From Amycolatopsis nigrescens CSC17Ta-90 (GTDB taxonomy: Bacteria; Actinomycetota; Actinomycetes; Mycobacteriales; Pseudonocardiaceae): DNA of 64,000 nt. Positions 24,344 through 33,332 of this stretch are shown piece by piece (positions within the stretch are counted from its first letter, which is position 1; each line of letters begins with the position of its first letter). The position numbers and the translations under genes are program-made. The notes under the pieces were generated by a model, which was not told where the DNA came from, did not search any database, and worked only from the letters and a program-made list of their open reading frames with translations. The stretch lies in the NCBI RefSeq assembly GCF_000384315.1, contig NZ_ARVW01000001.1, positions 1,435,746 to 1,499,745 of the forward strand, in the 5' to 3' direction.

Positions 24344-25426
24344 CTACACCACGGCCGCGCGGACGGTGAGCACGTCCGGCAGGTGCGCGGCGACCCGCTG
24401 CCAGCTGTCACCCTCGTCCGCGCTCGCGAAGACCTCGCCGGAGCGCGAACCGAAGTACACCCCGGCCGGGTCGCCGTCGTCCACGCACAGCGCGTCGCGC
24501 ATCACCGCGGACCAGAATCCGTCCTGCGGCAGGCCTTCGGTCAGCGCTTCCCAGGTTTCACCGGCGTCGCTGCTGCGGTAGACCCGGCACCGGCCGTCCG
24601 GCGGGAAGCGCAGGCTGTCCGCGGTGATCGGGAAGTTGTAGATCACCTCCGGCCGGGTCGGGTGCACGGCCATCGCGAAGCCGAAGTCGGTGGGCAGCCC
24701 GTCCGCGATGGACTTCCAGCTGTCCCCGCCGTTGTCGCTGCGATAGACCCCGTGGTGGTTCTGCAGGAACATCCGGTCCGGCGCGGCCGGGTGCCGGGCG
24801 ATCTTGTGCACGCACTGGCCGAACTCGGGATACGGGTCGGGCAGGAAGTACGCCTTGATCCCGTCGTTGGCCGCCGACCAGGAACCGCCGCCGTCCGCCG
24901 TCTGGTAGACACCGCCGGTGGACATCGCCACCGTCACCCGCCGCGGGTCGGCCGGATGCGGCAGCACCGTATGCACCGCCTGGCCGCCGAAACCGGCTTC
25001 CCAGCGTTCCCGGTGCGGATGGTTCCATAGCCCCTCGACGAACTGGTAGCTGCGGCCGCCGTCGGTGGAGCGGAACAAGGCGGAGGGCTCGACCCCCGCG
25101 TAGACCACCTCGGGCTGGTCCGCGGGGCCCGGCGTCAGCTGCCAGACCCGCTCCAGTGCGGTGTCGGTGCTCTCCGGAAAGGCCACCGGCGCCTGTTCGG
25201 GCTCCTGCCAGCTCTCGCCGAGATCGTCGCTGACCGCCACGCTCGGTCCGAAGTGCTCACTGGTCGACCCGGCCAGCAGCCGCGGCTTCGGCCCCCTGGT
25301 GTCGATGGCGACCGCGTATACCCCCGTCATCGGCTGGTGCGGACCGGTGAACTCCCAGGTCGAGCGGTCTTCACTGGTCGCGAGCCATAGCCCTTTCCTG
25401 GTGCCGATCGCCAGTAGAACCGTCAT
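24344..25426 (-). CDS. BNR/sortilin-type beta-propeller protein
   Basis: 360 residues with repeated BNR/Asp-box motifs (STDGGRSYQ, TADGGGSWS, SDNGGDSWK, SSDAGETWE, SADEGDSWQ), one per propeller blade. The start is VLLAIGTRKGLWLATS. No signal peptide, so cytosolic. It is paired with the MoaD-like gene; this pairing recurs in actinobacteria as far as remembered, but no function is assigned. Sialidase activity is not implied: the arginine triad and Asp/Glu/Tyr set were not identified. Confidence 0.78.
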   Translation of the reverse strand: MTVLLAIGTRKGLWLATSEDRSTWEFTGPHQPMTGVYAVAIDTRGPKPRLLAGSTSEHFGPSVAVSDDLGESWQEPEQAPVAFPESTDTALERVWQLTPGPADQPEVVYAGVEPSALFRSTDGGRSYQFVEGLWNHPHRERWEAGFGGQAVHTVLPHPADPRRVTVAMSTGGVYQTADGGGSWSAANDGIKAYFLPDPYPEFGQCVHKIARHPAAPDRMFLQNHHGVYRSDNGGDSWKSIADGLPTDFGFAMAVHPTRPEVIYNFPITADSLRFPPDGRCRVYRSSDAGETWEALTEGLPQDGFWSAVMRDALCVDDGDPAGVYFGSRSGEVFASADEGDSWQRVAAHLPDVLTVRAAVV

Positions 25427-25588
25427 CTTCCGCCTCCTCGATTGTGATGGAGAGCACGCTACGCCGGGGGCCCGACAGTTTCCGGGCGTGCTCTGGACGG
25501 CCGGGCGGGAAGGTCGTATGTTGATCTGAGAAATCGATTACTCGGTCCCCGCCGGAGTTCTCGGCTGGCCTCAGCGTGGAGGCGGCAG

Positions 25589-28500
25589 ATGTCCAGTTCG
25601 GTCCCTGAAGCGAGCCCGGAAAACCCGTCCGAGTGCTGCCCCGGCGGTGCGTGCGGACCGCAGGACGGGCCGTCCCGGCGCACTTTCCTCACGCTCGGCC
25701 TGACCGGTCTCGGCATGGTCGCCGCGCCTTCCGGGGTGGCCGCGGCGCTCGGCCTCGACCCGCGGGGCCTGGTCGTGGTCCCGGCGGAGAAGAACCTCTC
25801 CCCCGAGGTGGTGCGGAACCTGTTCGCGCGGGGCACGCCCACCGAGTACACCGGCGAGGCACTGCGGCGGATCGGCATGCCGGTCGGCGGCGGCTGCACC
25901 GGGCAGGTCTACCTCGCCGGCGACGGCAGGCTGTGGGCCTGGGACATCTTCAACCCCGGCTCGTTCCCGCTCGGCGGCGCGGCTTTCGAGGGCCCGCACT
26001 ACACGCGGCCGCTGGAGGTGAGCTCACCTTTCCGGCAGGGCTTCACCCTGCGCACCACCAGCCGAGGCCGCACGCAGGACCGGACGCTGGACGAGACCGG
26101 CTTTCCCGATGTCCGCTTCACCGGCCGGTACCCGATCGGCACGACCACGTACCGCGCGCCGGACAGTCCGGTCGAGGTGACCCGGGAGACCTTCTCGCCG
26201 TTCATCCCGCTGTCCGTCACTGACTCGACGGTGCCGGCCACCGTGCTGGCTTTCACCGTGCGCAACACCTCGCGCTCTTCGGTGCGGGTGGAACTGGCCG
26301 GTACCGCGGAGAACCCGGTGTGCCCGGCGACCCGGCGCCAGCAGCCCGTCCTGCTGCACGCCGAGGCCTATTCGGGTGACGGGCTGCGCGGGGTCGAGTT
26401 CTCCGCGGCCGACGACACGTCACCGCAGAACGAGGACATCCTGTTCGAGGACTGGGAATCCGGTTTCGGGGACTGGACTGCGACCGGCACCGCGTTCGGG
26501 GACGGCCCGGTGCGGCCGGCCGAACTGCCCGCCGAGTTGCGGCGGTTCGGTGACCTGACGATCTCCGGTGCCCGGTTCGTCACCTCGCACGACTTCCGCG
26601 GCGGCACCGGCGACGCCGCCACCGGCACCTTGACCAGCCGGGAGTTCACCATCGAACGGCGCTATGCCGCGGTTTCCGTCGGCGGCGGCGACCAGCCGGG
26701 CCGAACCTGCGTGAACGTGCTGGTGGACGGTGCGGTGGTGGCGTCGGCGACCGGTTCGGACAGCGAGCCGATGGTGGCCCGCACGCTCGACCTCGGCGAG
26801 TACGCCGGCCGGACCGCGCGCATCGAGCTGGTGGACCGGTCGAGCGGCCCGTGGGGGCACCTCAACGTGGACTCGATCGTCTTCACCGATGTGCCGGACA
26901 TCCTGTTCGAGGACTGGGAATCCGGCGGCTACCGGAACTGGACGGTGGCCGGGGACGCGTTCGGCGCGGGACCGGTCGCCCCGGCCGACACCCCCGACTA
27001 CTTCCGCCGCCCGGTGGGCGAGGTCAACGACCTGAACGTGTCCGGCACCCGGTTCGTCACCTCGCACAACTACCGCGACGGCGGCAACGCCGACGACTAC
27101 CGGGGCAGGCTGACCAGCCGCGAGTTCACCATCGAACGGCGCTACGTCACGGCCTGGGTCGGCGGCGGCGGGCGTCCCGGAACGGCCGGGGTGCACGTAC
27201 TGGTCGGCGACGAGGTGGTGGCCGGGTTCACCGGCACCGACCAGGAGCCGCTGAGCGCCACCTCCCTGGACGTTGGTGCCTGGGCCGGGCGGCGCGCCAG
27301 GATCGAGATCGTCGACGAGGCCACCGGCGGCTGGGGGCACGTGAACGTCGACCGGATCCTGTTCAGCGACCGTCCGGTCCGCCGCCGTCCGCTGGCGGAC
27401 TGCCCCGACTTCGGCACCTTTTCCTTGGCAGCGCTGGAAAACTCGGCGGCGACCGAAGTGGACGGTGCGGAAGGGGCGACGGTGGCGGTGCCGTTCACCC
27501 TGGCGCCCGGCCGCTCGCGCACGGTCCGGTTCGCACTCGGCTGGCACTTCCCCACTCCCGCGCCCGGCCTGTTCTCCTGGCTGGACGACGGCCCCACCTT
27601 GAAGCACCACTACAACACCCGCTTCGCCGGCGCGGACGCCGTGCTCCGATGGCTCGCGAAGGACCGCGTCCGCCTGGAGGACAAGACCCGCTCGTGGGTG
27701 CGGACCTGGTACGAGGATTCTTCGCTGCCGCACTGGTTCCTGGAGCGCACCCTGTCCACCGCGTCCACACTGGCCACCAGCACCTGCTTCCGGTTCGACA
27801 ACGGCCGGTTCTACGCCTGGGAGGGCATCTACTGCTGCGCCGGCACCTGCGGGCACGTCTGGAACTACGCGCAGTCGGTCGCCAGGTTGTTCCCCGAGCT
27901 CGAACGGGACACCAGGCAGCGGGTCGACCTCGGCCTGGCCATGCTGCCCACCGGCGAGATCAAGAACCGCGGCGAAGCCGGCGAAGGCTGGTTCGCGGAC
28001 GGGCAGTGCGGCACGATCCTGCGGGTCTACCGCGAGCACCAGATGTCCCCAGACGACGGTTTCCTGCGCCGGGTGTGGCCGAACCTGCGCACCGCGCTGG
28101 ACTGGGTGGTCCGCGCGGACGGGGACGGCGACGGAATACTCGAAGGCAGCCAGTGGAACACCCTGGACGCCCAGTGGTTCGGCGAGGTGCCGTGGATCAG
28201 CGGGCTGTACGTCGCCGCCCTGCGCGCCGGCGCCGCGATGGCGCGGGAGGTGGGCGACACCGCGGCCGCGCAGCGGTACGACGAGCTGGCCGAGCGCGGG
28301 TCCGATCAGCTCGCGACCGAGCTGTGGAACGAGCGGTACGGCTACTTCTTCCACCGCGTCGACCCGGCGCATCCGACTTCGGTGAACTCCAACCGGGGCT
28401 GCTATCTCGACCAGCTATACGGGCAGACCTACGCCCACCAGCTCGGACTGCCGCGGGTGTTTCCCGAAGACAAGACGAAAACCGCGCTGCGCAACATCTT

Positions 28501-29218
28501 CCGCTACAACTTCCTGCCCGATCCGGCCGGGCACACGGCACCCGGCATCCCGCGTGGCCGGGTCTACGCGGACTCCGGCGAGCCCGGCACGCTGATGTGC
28601 ACCTGGCCGAACGGCGGTTCCACGGAGACCGGCCAGGACGGTCCGGTCGGCTACTTCAACGAGGTCTGGACCGGGCAGGAGTACGAGTTCGCCGCGCACC
28701 TGTTCGCCGAGGGCCTGAGCACCGAGGCGCTCGCCGTCACCAAGGCCGTCGACGACCGGTACTCGGCCGGGAAACGCAACCCCTACAACGAGATCGAGTG
28801 CAGCGACCACTACGCGCGGGCGATGATGAGCTACGGCACCTACCTCGCGGCCTGCGGCTACGAGCACCACGGGCCGCGCGGACACCTCGGGTTCTCGCCG
28901 AGGCTGACCCCGGAGGACTTCCGCGCCGCGTTCACCACGGCCGAGGGCTGGGGGCTGTACCGGCAGCGGCGCGAGGGCGGGCGGCAGACCAGCACCGTCG
29001 AGCTGCGCCACGGACGGCTGCGGCTGCGCACCTTCGCCGTCGAAGTACCGGGTTCGGTGACTTCGGCAGAGATCACCGAGAACGCCGTGAACGGCACAGT
29101 ACGACCTCCGTTCACCACGGCCGCCGGGGTGACCGGCACCAGGGTGCTGTTCACCCTGCCGCACGAGCTGGTGCTCACCGAAGGCGACAGGTTCGAGGTG
29201 ACGGTTTCAGCCGGTTGA
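25589..29218 (+). CDS. Tat-exported GH116-like (GBA2-type) glycoside hydrolase with duplicated inserted domain
   Basis: A 1209-residue protein. It has a twin-arginine signal (PSRRTFLTLGLTGLGMVA) and the N-terminal beta-sandwich of GH116/GBA2 (IGMPVGGGCTGQVYLAGDGRLWAWDIFN, residues ~90-280). Two tandem ~155-residue inserted repeats follow (283-436 and 437-595), then an (alpha/alpha)6 catalytic domain from ~640 with WNYAQSVARLFPELER, WNTLDAQWFG and DQLYGQ. Asp ~941 in DQLYGQ matches the family's acid/base position. Typical GH116 proteins lack the repeat pair. ATG has GGAGGCGG upstream. Probably a secreted beta-glucosidase or related enzyme; substrate unproven. Confidence 0.82.
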   Translation: MSSSVPEASPENPSECCPGGACGPQDGPSRRTFLTLGLTGLGMVAAPSGVAAALGLDPRGLVVVPAEKNLSPEVVRNLFARGTPTEYTGEALRRIGMPVGGGCTGQVYLAGDGRLWAWDIFNPGSFPLGGAAFEGPHYTRPLEVSSPFRQGFTLRTTSRGRTQDRTLDETGFPDVRFTGRYPIGTTTYRAPDSPVEVTRETFSPFIPLSVTDSTVPATVLAFTVRNTSRSSVRVELAGTAENPVCPATRRQQPVLLHAEAYSGDGLRGVEFSAADDTSPQNEDILFEDWESGFGDWTATGTAFGDGPVRPAELPAELRRFGDLTISGARFVTSHDFRGGTGDAATGTLTSREFTIERRYAAVSVGGGDQPGRTCVNVLVDGAVVASATGSDSEPMVARTLDLGEYAGRTARIELVDRSSGPWGHLNVDSIVFTDVPDILFEDWESGGYRNWTVAGDAFGAGPVAPADTPDYFRRPVGEVNDLNVSGTRFVTSHNYRDGGNADDYRGRLTSREFTIERRYVTAWVGGGGRPGTAGVHVLVGDEVVAGFTGTDQEPLSATSLDVGAWAGRRARIEIVDEATGGWGHVNVDRILFSDRPVRRRPLADCPDFGTFSLAALENSAATEVDGAEGATVAVPFTLAPGRSRTVRFALGWHFPTPAPGLFSWLDDGPTLKHHYNTRFAGADAVLRWLAKDRVRLEDKTRSWVRTWYEDSSLPHWFLERTLSTASTLATSTCFRFDNGRFYAWEGIYCCAGTCGHVWNYAQSVARLFPELERDTRQRVDLGLAMLPTGEIKNRGEAGEGWFADGQCGTILRVYREHQMSPDDGFLRRVWPNLRTALDWVVRADGDGDGILEGSQWNTLDAQWFGEVPWISGLYVAALRAGAAMAREVGDTAAAQRYDELAERGSDQLATELWNERYGYFFHRVDPAHPTSVNSNRGCYLDQLYGQTYAHQLGLPRVFPEDKTKTALRNIFRYNFLPDPAGHTAPGIPRGRVYADSGEPGTLMCTWPNGGSTETGQDGPVGYFNEVWTGQEYEFAAHLFAEGLSTEALAVTKAVDDRYSAGKRNPYNEIECSDHYARAMMSYGTYLAACGYEHHGPRGHLGFSPRLTPEDFRAAFTTAEGWGLYRQRREGGRQTSTVELRHGRLRLRTFAVEVPGSVTSAEITENAVNGTVRPPFTTAAGVTGTRVLFTLPHELVLTEGDRFEVTVSAG
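26435..27376 (+). repeat. internal tandem duplication within the GH116-like gene
   Basis: Two units start with the same 29-bp sequence, at 26435 and 26897 (spacing 462 bp, 154 codons). Both encode DILFEDWESG, then RFVTSH, TSREFTIERRY, a Gly-rich turn, and end WGHLNVDSIVF or WGHVNVDRILF. The units look like lectin/jelly-roll-type beta domains placed between the N-terminal sandwich and the catalytic domain. Confidence 0.85.
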
Positions 29219-29229
29219 AGCCCCGGTCG

Positions 29230-30201
29230 TCAGCAGACGCGATCCAGCACGAAGTCGCAGAGCTCGGCGAGCGAGGCGCGGGCCGGGACGTCCGGCAGTT
29301 CGAACAGCAGGTCCCTGGCCAGCCCCACCCGCCGCAGCGCCTCCTGGCGCGCCCGGTCGAGCCCCGGCGACTCCCGCAGCAGGGTCAGCGATTCGGCCCG
29401 CGCCAACGGTTCCCGTACCGCGCCCGACTCGACCAGCTCGCGCAGCCGGTCCGCGCCAGGCTCCGCCAGCGCGTACAGCACGGGCAGGGTGACGATGCCC
29501 TCGCGCAGGTCCGTGCCCGGTTCCTTGCCGAGCTCGGTGGCCTGTGCGGAGATGTCCAGCAGGTCGTCGGTGATCTGGAAGGCCACTCCGAGCAGTTCAC
29601 CGTACTGACCGAGCAGGTCGACCACGTACGGCTCGGCTTCGCTGACCGTCGCACCGAGCACCACGGCCATCGAGATCAGCGAAGCGGACTTGTCCGCCAT
29701 CACCCGCAGGCAGTGCTCGATCGCGTCGGTGTCGCCGGTGGCACCGACCGTCTCGTCGATCTGCCCCTTGACCAGCCGGCTCAGCGTCTGCACCTGGAGC
29801 CGCATCGCCTTGTCGCCGAGGGTCGCGCCGAGACCGGCCGCCCTGGCCAGCAGGTAGTCCCCCAGCAGAACCGCAATCGTGTTGCTCCAGCGGGTATTCG
29901 CCGTCTCCACCCCGTGCCGGAGCTTCGCCTCGTCCATCACGTCGTCGTGGTAGAGCGTGCCGACGTGCACCAGCTCGGCAATCACCGCGGCCGTCACGAC
30001 CTGGTCGCTCTCCCGCTTGCCGAAGCTGGACCCGAGCAGCACCAGCAACGGGCGCAAGCGTTTGCCCCCGGCTTCGATCAGGTGGGTCGCGGCCTCGGTG
30101 ACGAACGGGTTGCGGGTATCGGTGAGGACTTCCCGCAGCCGCCGCTCGACCTCGTCGAGCTGGGCCGCGAACTCTGCCGGTTTGGCGATCTCCGTCGTCA
30201 T
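29230..30201 (-). CDS. trans-polyprenyl diphosphate synthase
   Basis: A 323-residue all-helical prenyltransferase. It has the first Asp-rich motif LYHDDVMDEAKLRHG, the second DDLLDI, GGKRLRP near residue 50 for isopentenyl diphosphate binding, and KGQ after it. Small residues before the first motif and the overall match suggest a medium/long chain product (hepta- to nonaprenyl), such as the menaquinone tail; chain length is inference. ATG at 30201 (MTTEIAKP) with GGGGGAT upstream. The gene stands alone, convergent with the glycosidase gene 11 nt away. Confidence 0.9.
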   Translation of the reverse strand: MTTEIAKPAEFAAQLDEVERRLREVLTDTRNPFVTEAATHLIEAGGKRLRPLLVLLGSSFGKRESDQVVTAAVIAELVHVGTLYHDDVMDEAKLRHGVETANTRWSNTIAVLLGDYLLARAAGLGATLGDKAMRLQVQTLSRLVKGQIDETVGATGDTDAIEHCLRVMADKSASLISMAVVLGATVSEAEPYVVDLLGQYGELLGVAFQITDDLLDISAQATELGKEPGTDLREGIVTLPVLYALAEPGADRLRELVESGAVREPLARAESLTLLRESPGLDRARQEALRRVGLARDLLFELPDVPARASLAELCDFVLDRVC

Positions 30202-30306
30202 ATCCCCCACTTTGCCCGGATCGTGCGGCGTTCGCACCGACCTTCCGCGGGAACGTCTCCCTCCCGGGTATGACCCCAGGGGGAGACCTTCCCCGTCACG
30301 GTGCCT

Positions 30307-31557
30307 TCAGAGCCGCACGGGCAGCGCGGCCAGCTGCCAGCTCCCCGGGTTGGGCCCGCGCCGCAGGTCCGCCGGGTCGACGGCGAGCGCGAGCCCGGGG
30401 AAACGGCGCAGCACCACCCCGAAGGCTACCTCCCCCTCCTGACGGGCCAGTGCCGCGCCGAGGCAGTAATGCGGACCGTGCCCGAAACCGACGTGGGTCT
30501 CGCGGCGCCGGTCCGGATCGCGGGTGAGATCGAGCCGGTCCGGATCACCGAAGGCCCGCGGGTCGTGGTTGGCCGCCGCGAGCACCGGCATCAGCGCCTC
30601 GCCCCGGCGCACCGGCATGCCGCCGATCTCGAGGTCCTCGGTCGCGTACCGGAAGCTCGTGCCGATGGCGGGGCCGCACCAGCGCATCAGCTCGTGCACC
30701 GCGCGGGGCAGCAGCCCGGGGTCGTCCCGCAGCAGGGCGAGCTGCCCGGGGTGGGTGAGCAGGGCCGCCATCCCGTTGCCGATCAGGTGCGCGGTGGTCT
30801 CGTGCCCGGCCGTCACCAACGAGACCACCATGGTGACCAATTCGATGTCGCTCAGCCGGTCGCCGTCCTCGTCCTGCGCCCTGATCAGCTCGGAGATGAG
30901 GTCCTCCGCCGGTTCCGCGCGCCGCAGGCCGATCAGCTCGCGGGTGTCGTCGACAAGGCCGCGCACGCCTTCGGCCATGCCAGGCCCGAGGCCCGGCGCG
31001 ATCAGGGCACTCAATTCCCGCCACCGTGGACGGTCGGCCTCCGGCACGCCCACCAGCTCGCAGATCACCGTGATCGGCAGCGGGTAGGCGAAGTCGCGGA
31101 GCAGGTCGGTCACGCCGTCCTCGGCGAGGCCCGGCAGTTCGTCCAGCAAGCCCTCGGTGATCTGCTCGACCCGTGGCCGCAGCTCCGCGACCCGGCGCGC
31201 GGTGAACGCGCGGGAGACGAGCCTGCGCAGCCGGGCGTGGTCGGCGCCGTCGAAGCCGGACATGGTGGCGCGCAGGTAGGGCACGTAGTCCTCGTCGATC
31301 CCGCCGGCCAGCAGCATCTGCCCGGTCAGGTCCGGCACGTCCGCGCCGGGCACGGCGGCCGCGCTGGCGACGAACCGCGGGTCGTTCATCACCAGCTTGA
31401 CGTCCTCATACCTGGTGACGAGCCACATCGGGTCGAGGCCGGGAATGACCCCGCGGGTCAGCGGCGCCCGTTCCCTGAGCCCGCCGTAGGCGCCGAAGGG
31501 GTCCTTGAGCAGTTCCGGGTCCAGCAGGCTGAAGGTCTCCGGTCCGGTGGTGGTCAT
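30307..31557 (-). CDS. cytochrome P450 (CYP107-like)
   Basis: A 416-residue bacterial class I P450. I-helix oxygen-binding motif is AGHETT, K-helix ExxR is ELMR in HELMRW, and the heme-binding loop FGHGPHYCLG carries the axial Cys. No ferredoxin lies beside it; the nearest is at 51146. The second P450 at 49862 is a clear paralogue (shared GHETTAHLIGNG). ATG at 31557 with GAGG upstream. A FadR-type palindrome (31585-31597) sits in its promoter. Substrate unknown. Confidence 0.93.
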   Translation of the reverse strand: MTTTGPETFSLLDPELLKDPFGAYGGLRERAPLTRGVIPGLDPMWLVTRYEDVKLVMNDPRFVASAAAVPGADVPDLTGQMLLAGGIDEDYVPYLRATMSGFDGADHARLRRLVSRAFTARRVAELRPRVEQITEGLLDELPGLAEDGVTDLLRDFAYPLPITVICELVGVPEADRPRWRELSALIAPGLGPGMAEGVRGLVDDTRELIGLRRAEPAEDLISELIRAQDEDGDRLSDIELVTMVVSLVTAGHETTAHLIGNGMAALLTHPGQLALLRDDPGLLPRAVHELMRWCGPAIGTSFRYATEDLEIGGMPVRRGEALMPVLAAANHDPRAFGDPDRLDLTRDPDRRRETHVGFGHGPHYCLGAALARQEGEVAFGVVLRRFPGLALAVDPADLRRGPNPGSWQLAALPVRL

Positions 31558-31584
31558 GGCTTGGCCTCACATCCCGAGTTTCAC

Positions 31585-31597
31585 ATGGTCTGACCAT
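31585..31597. promoter_or_regulatory. ATGGTCTGACCAT palindrome upstream of P450
   Basis: Perfect 6-bp arms around a single T, 28-40 nt before the P450 start. The core TGGTNNNACCA has the shape of operators of FadR-subfamily GntR regulators. No GntR gene is in the window. Confidence 0.5.
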
Positions 31598-31738
31598 CTG
31601 GATGTTCAGCGTATCTCAACCCGAGGCACTGGACGCGGGGAGTTCGCCCGACGCGAACCTGCCGCACCACGGGACGACCGCCGGACACCATTACCGGCAG
31701 GAAAAATGTGACAGGAATGCACAAGCCGCTGAACTAGA

Positions 31739-31773
31739 CGAAAGTACGGCGTCCACAACAGACCCTACTTTCG
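31739..31773. promoter_or_regulatory. CGAAAGTA-N19-TACTTTCG dyad between P450 and protease genes
   Basis: Perfect 8-bp arms separated by 19 nt, in the 346-nt divergent region, ~130 nt before the protease start. It could be an operator or leader structure. Nothing else stands out in this interval apart from the palindrome near the P450. Confidence 0.35.
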
Positions 31774-31903
31774 ACGGTACACCCGGCTGACCGGCACTTC
31801 TAACCTTCGAATTGTCGAGGCGATCCGTTCGGACCCGTCACCCCCTCTTTTCGTTTTCCCGCATTCCTCGGCACTCCAACCCCTGCACCGAAGGAAAAGT
31901 CGA

Positions 31904-33070
31904 ATGCGAATTCGTAGCCCCCTTGCGCTTTCCCTGCTGAGTATCTGTGCCGTTGCCGGCACGCTCAGCCCGTCGGCGACCGCCGCCACAGCACCCGGCT
32001 CCGGCTACGACCGGACGATGCTCGAGGTGCTGGCCGACCGGCTGCACAGCTCCCCCGAGCAGGCCGCGCGGCAGCTCGACCGCGAAAAGGACCTGATCTC
32101 CGCGCTGGACGGCGTGCACTCGCGGGGGGTGCGCACCGCGGGGGCGTTCTTCGACGGCACCGGCGCACTGGTGGTGAACGCGCCGGACGCGGGTGCCGCG
32201 CAGGCGCTGCGCTCGGCCGGCCTGAGCCCGCGGATCGGGGTGCGCGGCGAGCAGGCGCTCGACGCGCTGAACGATTCGGTCGGCGCCGCGATCGGTAAGG
32301 ACGTCGGTCAGGTGCAGTCCTGGGGGCCGGACGTGGCCGCGGACCGGGTCGTGGTCACCGTCGCGCCGGATGCCGGCGCCGGGCTGGTGGCCCGGCTCTC
32401 CGCGATCAGCGGGGTCACCGTCCGGACTGGACCCGCCGGTGGCGACGCGCCCACCGCGGACGTGATCGGCGGGCAGATCATGGACCTCGACCCCGGCACC
32501 AACTGCTCGCTCGGCTTCCCCGGCACCAGGGGTAACGGTGACAACGTGCTGCTCACCGCCGGGCACTGCGTGGAAGGCAACCCGGACATCCTGGACCGCA
32601 ACGGCACGCACATCGGCAAGGGCGTCGCCACCCGCTTCCCGTCCGTCGACATGGGACTGATGGACATCGACGCCGAGGACACCGGCCGCGGCTACATCGA
32701 CACCCGCAAGGGCACCACGGTGCGCGTCACCGGCAGCTCGAAGGCCCCGGTCGGCAGCACGCTGTGCAAGGCGGGCAACACCACCGGCTGGACCTGCGGC
32801 ACGGTCAGCGCCTACAACCAGACCGTGCGCTACAGCGGGGAAAGCGTCGCGACCACCGGGCTGGCCAGGTCCACCGTGTGCACCGAGGGCGGCGACAGCG
32901 GCGGCGCCTACATCGCCGGCAACACCGCGCAGGGCATGACCTCGGGCGGCCCGTCCGACGGCCACGACTGCGGGTGGAACCAGGGCTCGAACGCCACCGG
33001 CTCGTACTCCTACTACCAGCCCGTGGTGGACGCGGCGAACTACTACGGCGTGACCCTCACCCGTTCGTAA
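31904..33070 (+). CDS. secreted S1-family serine protease (streptogrisin/alpha-lytic type)
   Basis: A 388-residue preproenzyme. Signal peptide MRIRSPLALSLLSICAVAGT up to ~27, a pro-region of ~150 residues (LADRLHSSPEQAARQLDREK), then the mature domain from about ADVIGGQIMDL. Catalytic His is in LLTAGHC, Asp in SVDMGLM, Ser in EGGDSGGAY. Cysteines (NCSLGF with AGHCVEG; TLCKAG with WTCG; TVCTEG with HDCGW) give three likely disulfides. GAAGGA precedes the ATG. Probably a nutrient-scavenging extracellular protease that matures by self-cleavage. Confidence 0.95.
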   Translation: MRIRSPLALSLLSICAVAGTLSPSATAATAPGSGYDRTMLEVLADRLHSSPEQAARQLDREKDLISALDGVHSRGVRTAGAFFDGTGALVVNAPDAGAAQALRSAGLSPRIGVRGEQALDALNDSVGAAIGKDVGQVQSWGPDVAADRVVVTVAPDAGAGLVARLSAISGVTVRTGPAGGDAPTADVIGGQIMDLDPGTNCSLGFPGTRGNGDNVLLTAGHCVEGNPDILDRNGTHIGKGVATRFPSVDMGLMDIDAEDTGRGYIDTRKGTTVRVTGSSKAPVGSTLCKAGNTTGWTCGTVSAYNQTVRYSGESVATTGLARSTVCTEGGDSGGAYIAGNTAQGMTSGGPSDGHDCGWNQGSNATGSYSYYQPVVDAANYYGVTLTRS

Positions 33071-33084
33071 TCGTCGGAAATCGT

Positions 33085-33125
33085 GTGGAAAGTGTCGTCC
33101 GGGAACTCCGGGCGACACTTTCCAC
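33085..33125. terminator. strong hairpin terminator after the protease gene
   Basis: GTGGAAAGTGTCGTCCGG (33085-33102), a 5-nt loop GAACT, and CCGGGCGACACTTTCCAC (33108-33125): 17 of 18 pairs, the remaining one G-U. It lies between convergent genes, so it is probably bidirectional. Confidence 0.8.
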
Positions 33126-33128
33126 GTA

Positions 33129-33332
33129 CTACCATTCGACTATTCGCGCGTCGGCGAAGAAACGCTGGGCGGAGTCGGCATAACGAGCGGAGCGCAGTTC
33201 GTAAAGCGCGTCCACCGCGGCCCGTTGCGCCGGATAGGCCGCGGCGAGCGCGGCCGCCTCGTGCTCATCGGCGGGCAGCGCGGCCGCGGACAGCAGGACA
33301 CGCACCGCGGCGACCGCCTCTTCGCCCGTCAT
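33129..33332 (-). CDS. small amidase-associated protein (AtzG-like)
   Basis: A 67-residue helical protein (EEAVAAVRVLLSAAALPADEHE, FFADARIVEW) whose ATG overlaps the TGA of the amidase (ATGA). Small proteins of this kind (AtzG/DUF4089-like) accompany AtzF/GatA-type amidases and bind them. The assignment rests mainly on position and size. It ends 3 nt from the hairpin. Confidence 0.6.
   Translation of the reverse strand: MTGEEAVAAVRVLLSAAALPADEHEAAALAAAYPAQRAAVDALYELRSARYADSAQRFFADARIVEW

Noticed and set aside
24344..25426. Sialidase activity for the BNR protein
   Set aside because: Asp-box repeats occur in many propellers; the catalytic residues of sialidases were not found.
26851..30273. 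1140-codon plus-strand frame and 650-codon minus frame over the glycosidase
   Set aside because: Both are shadow frames. The true frame has a Tat signal, family motifs and an internal protein-level repeat.
31585..31597. Calling this palindrome a DasR dre site
   Set aside because: The centre is TGGTC-T-GACCA, one base pair short of TGGTCTAGACCA, so spacing of the half-sites is wrong for DasR.
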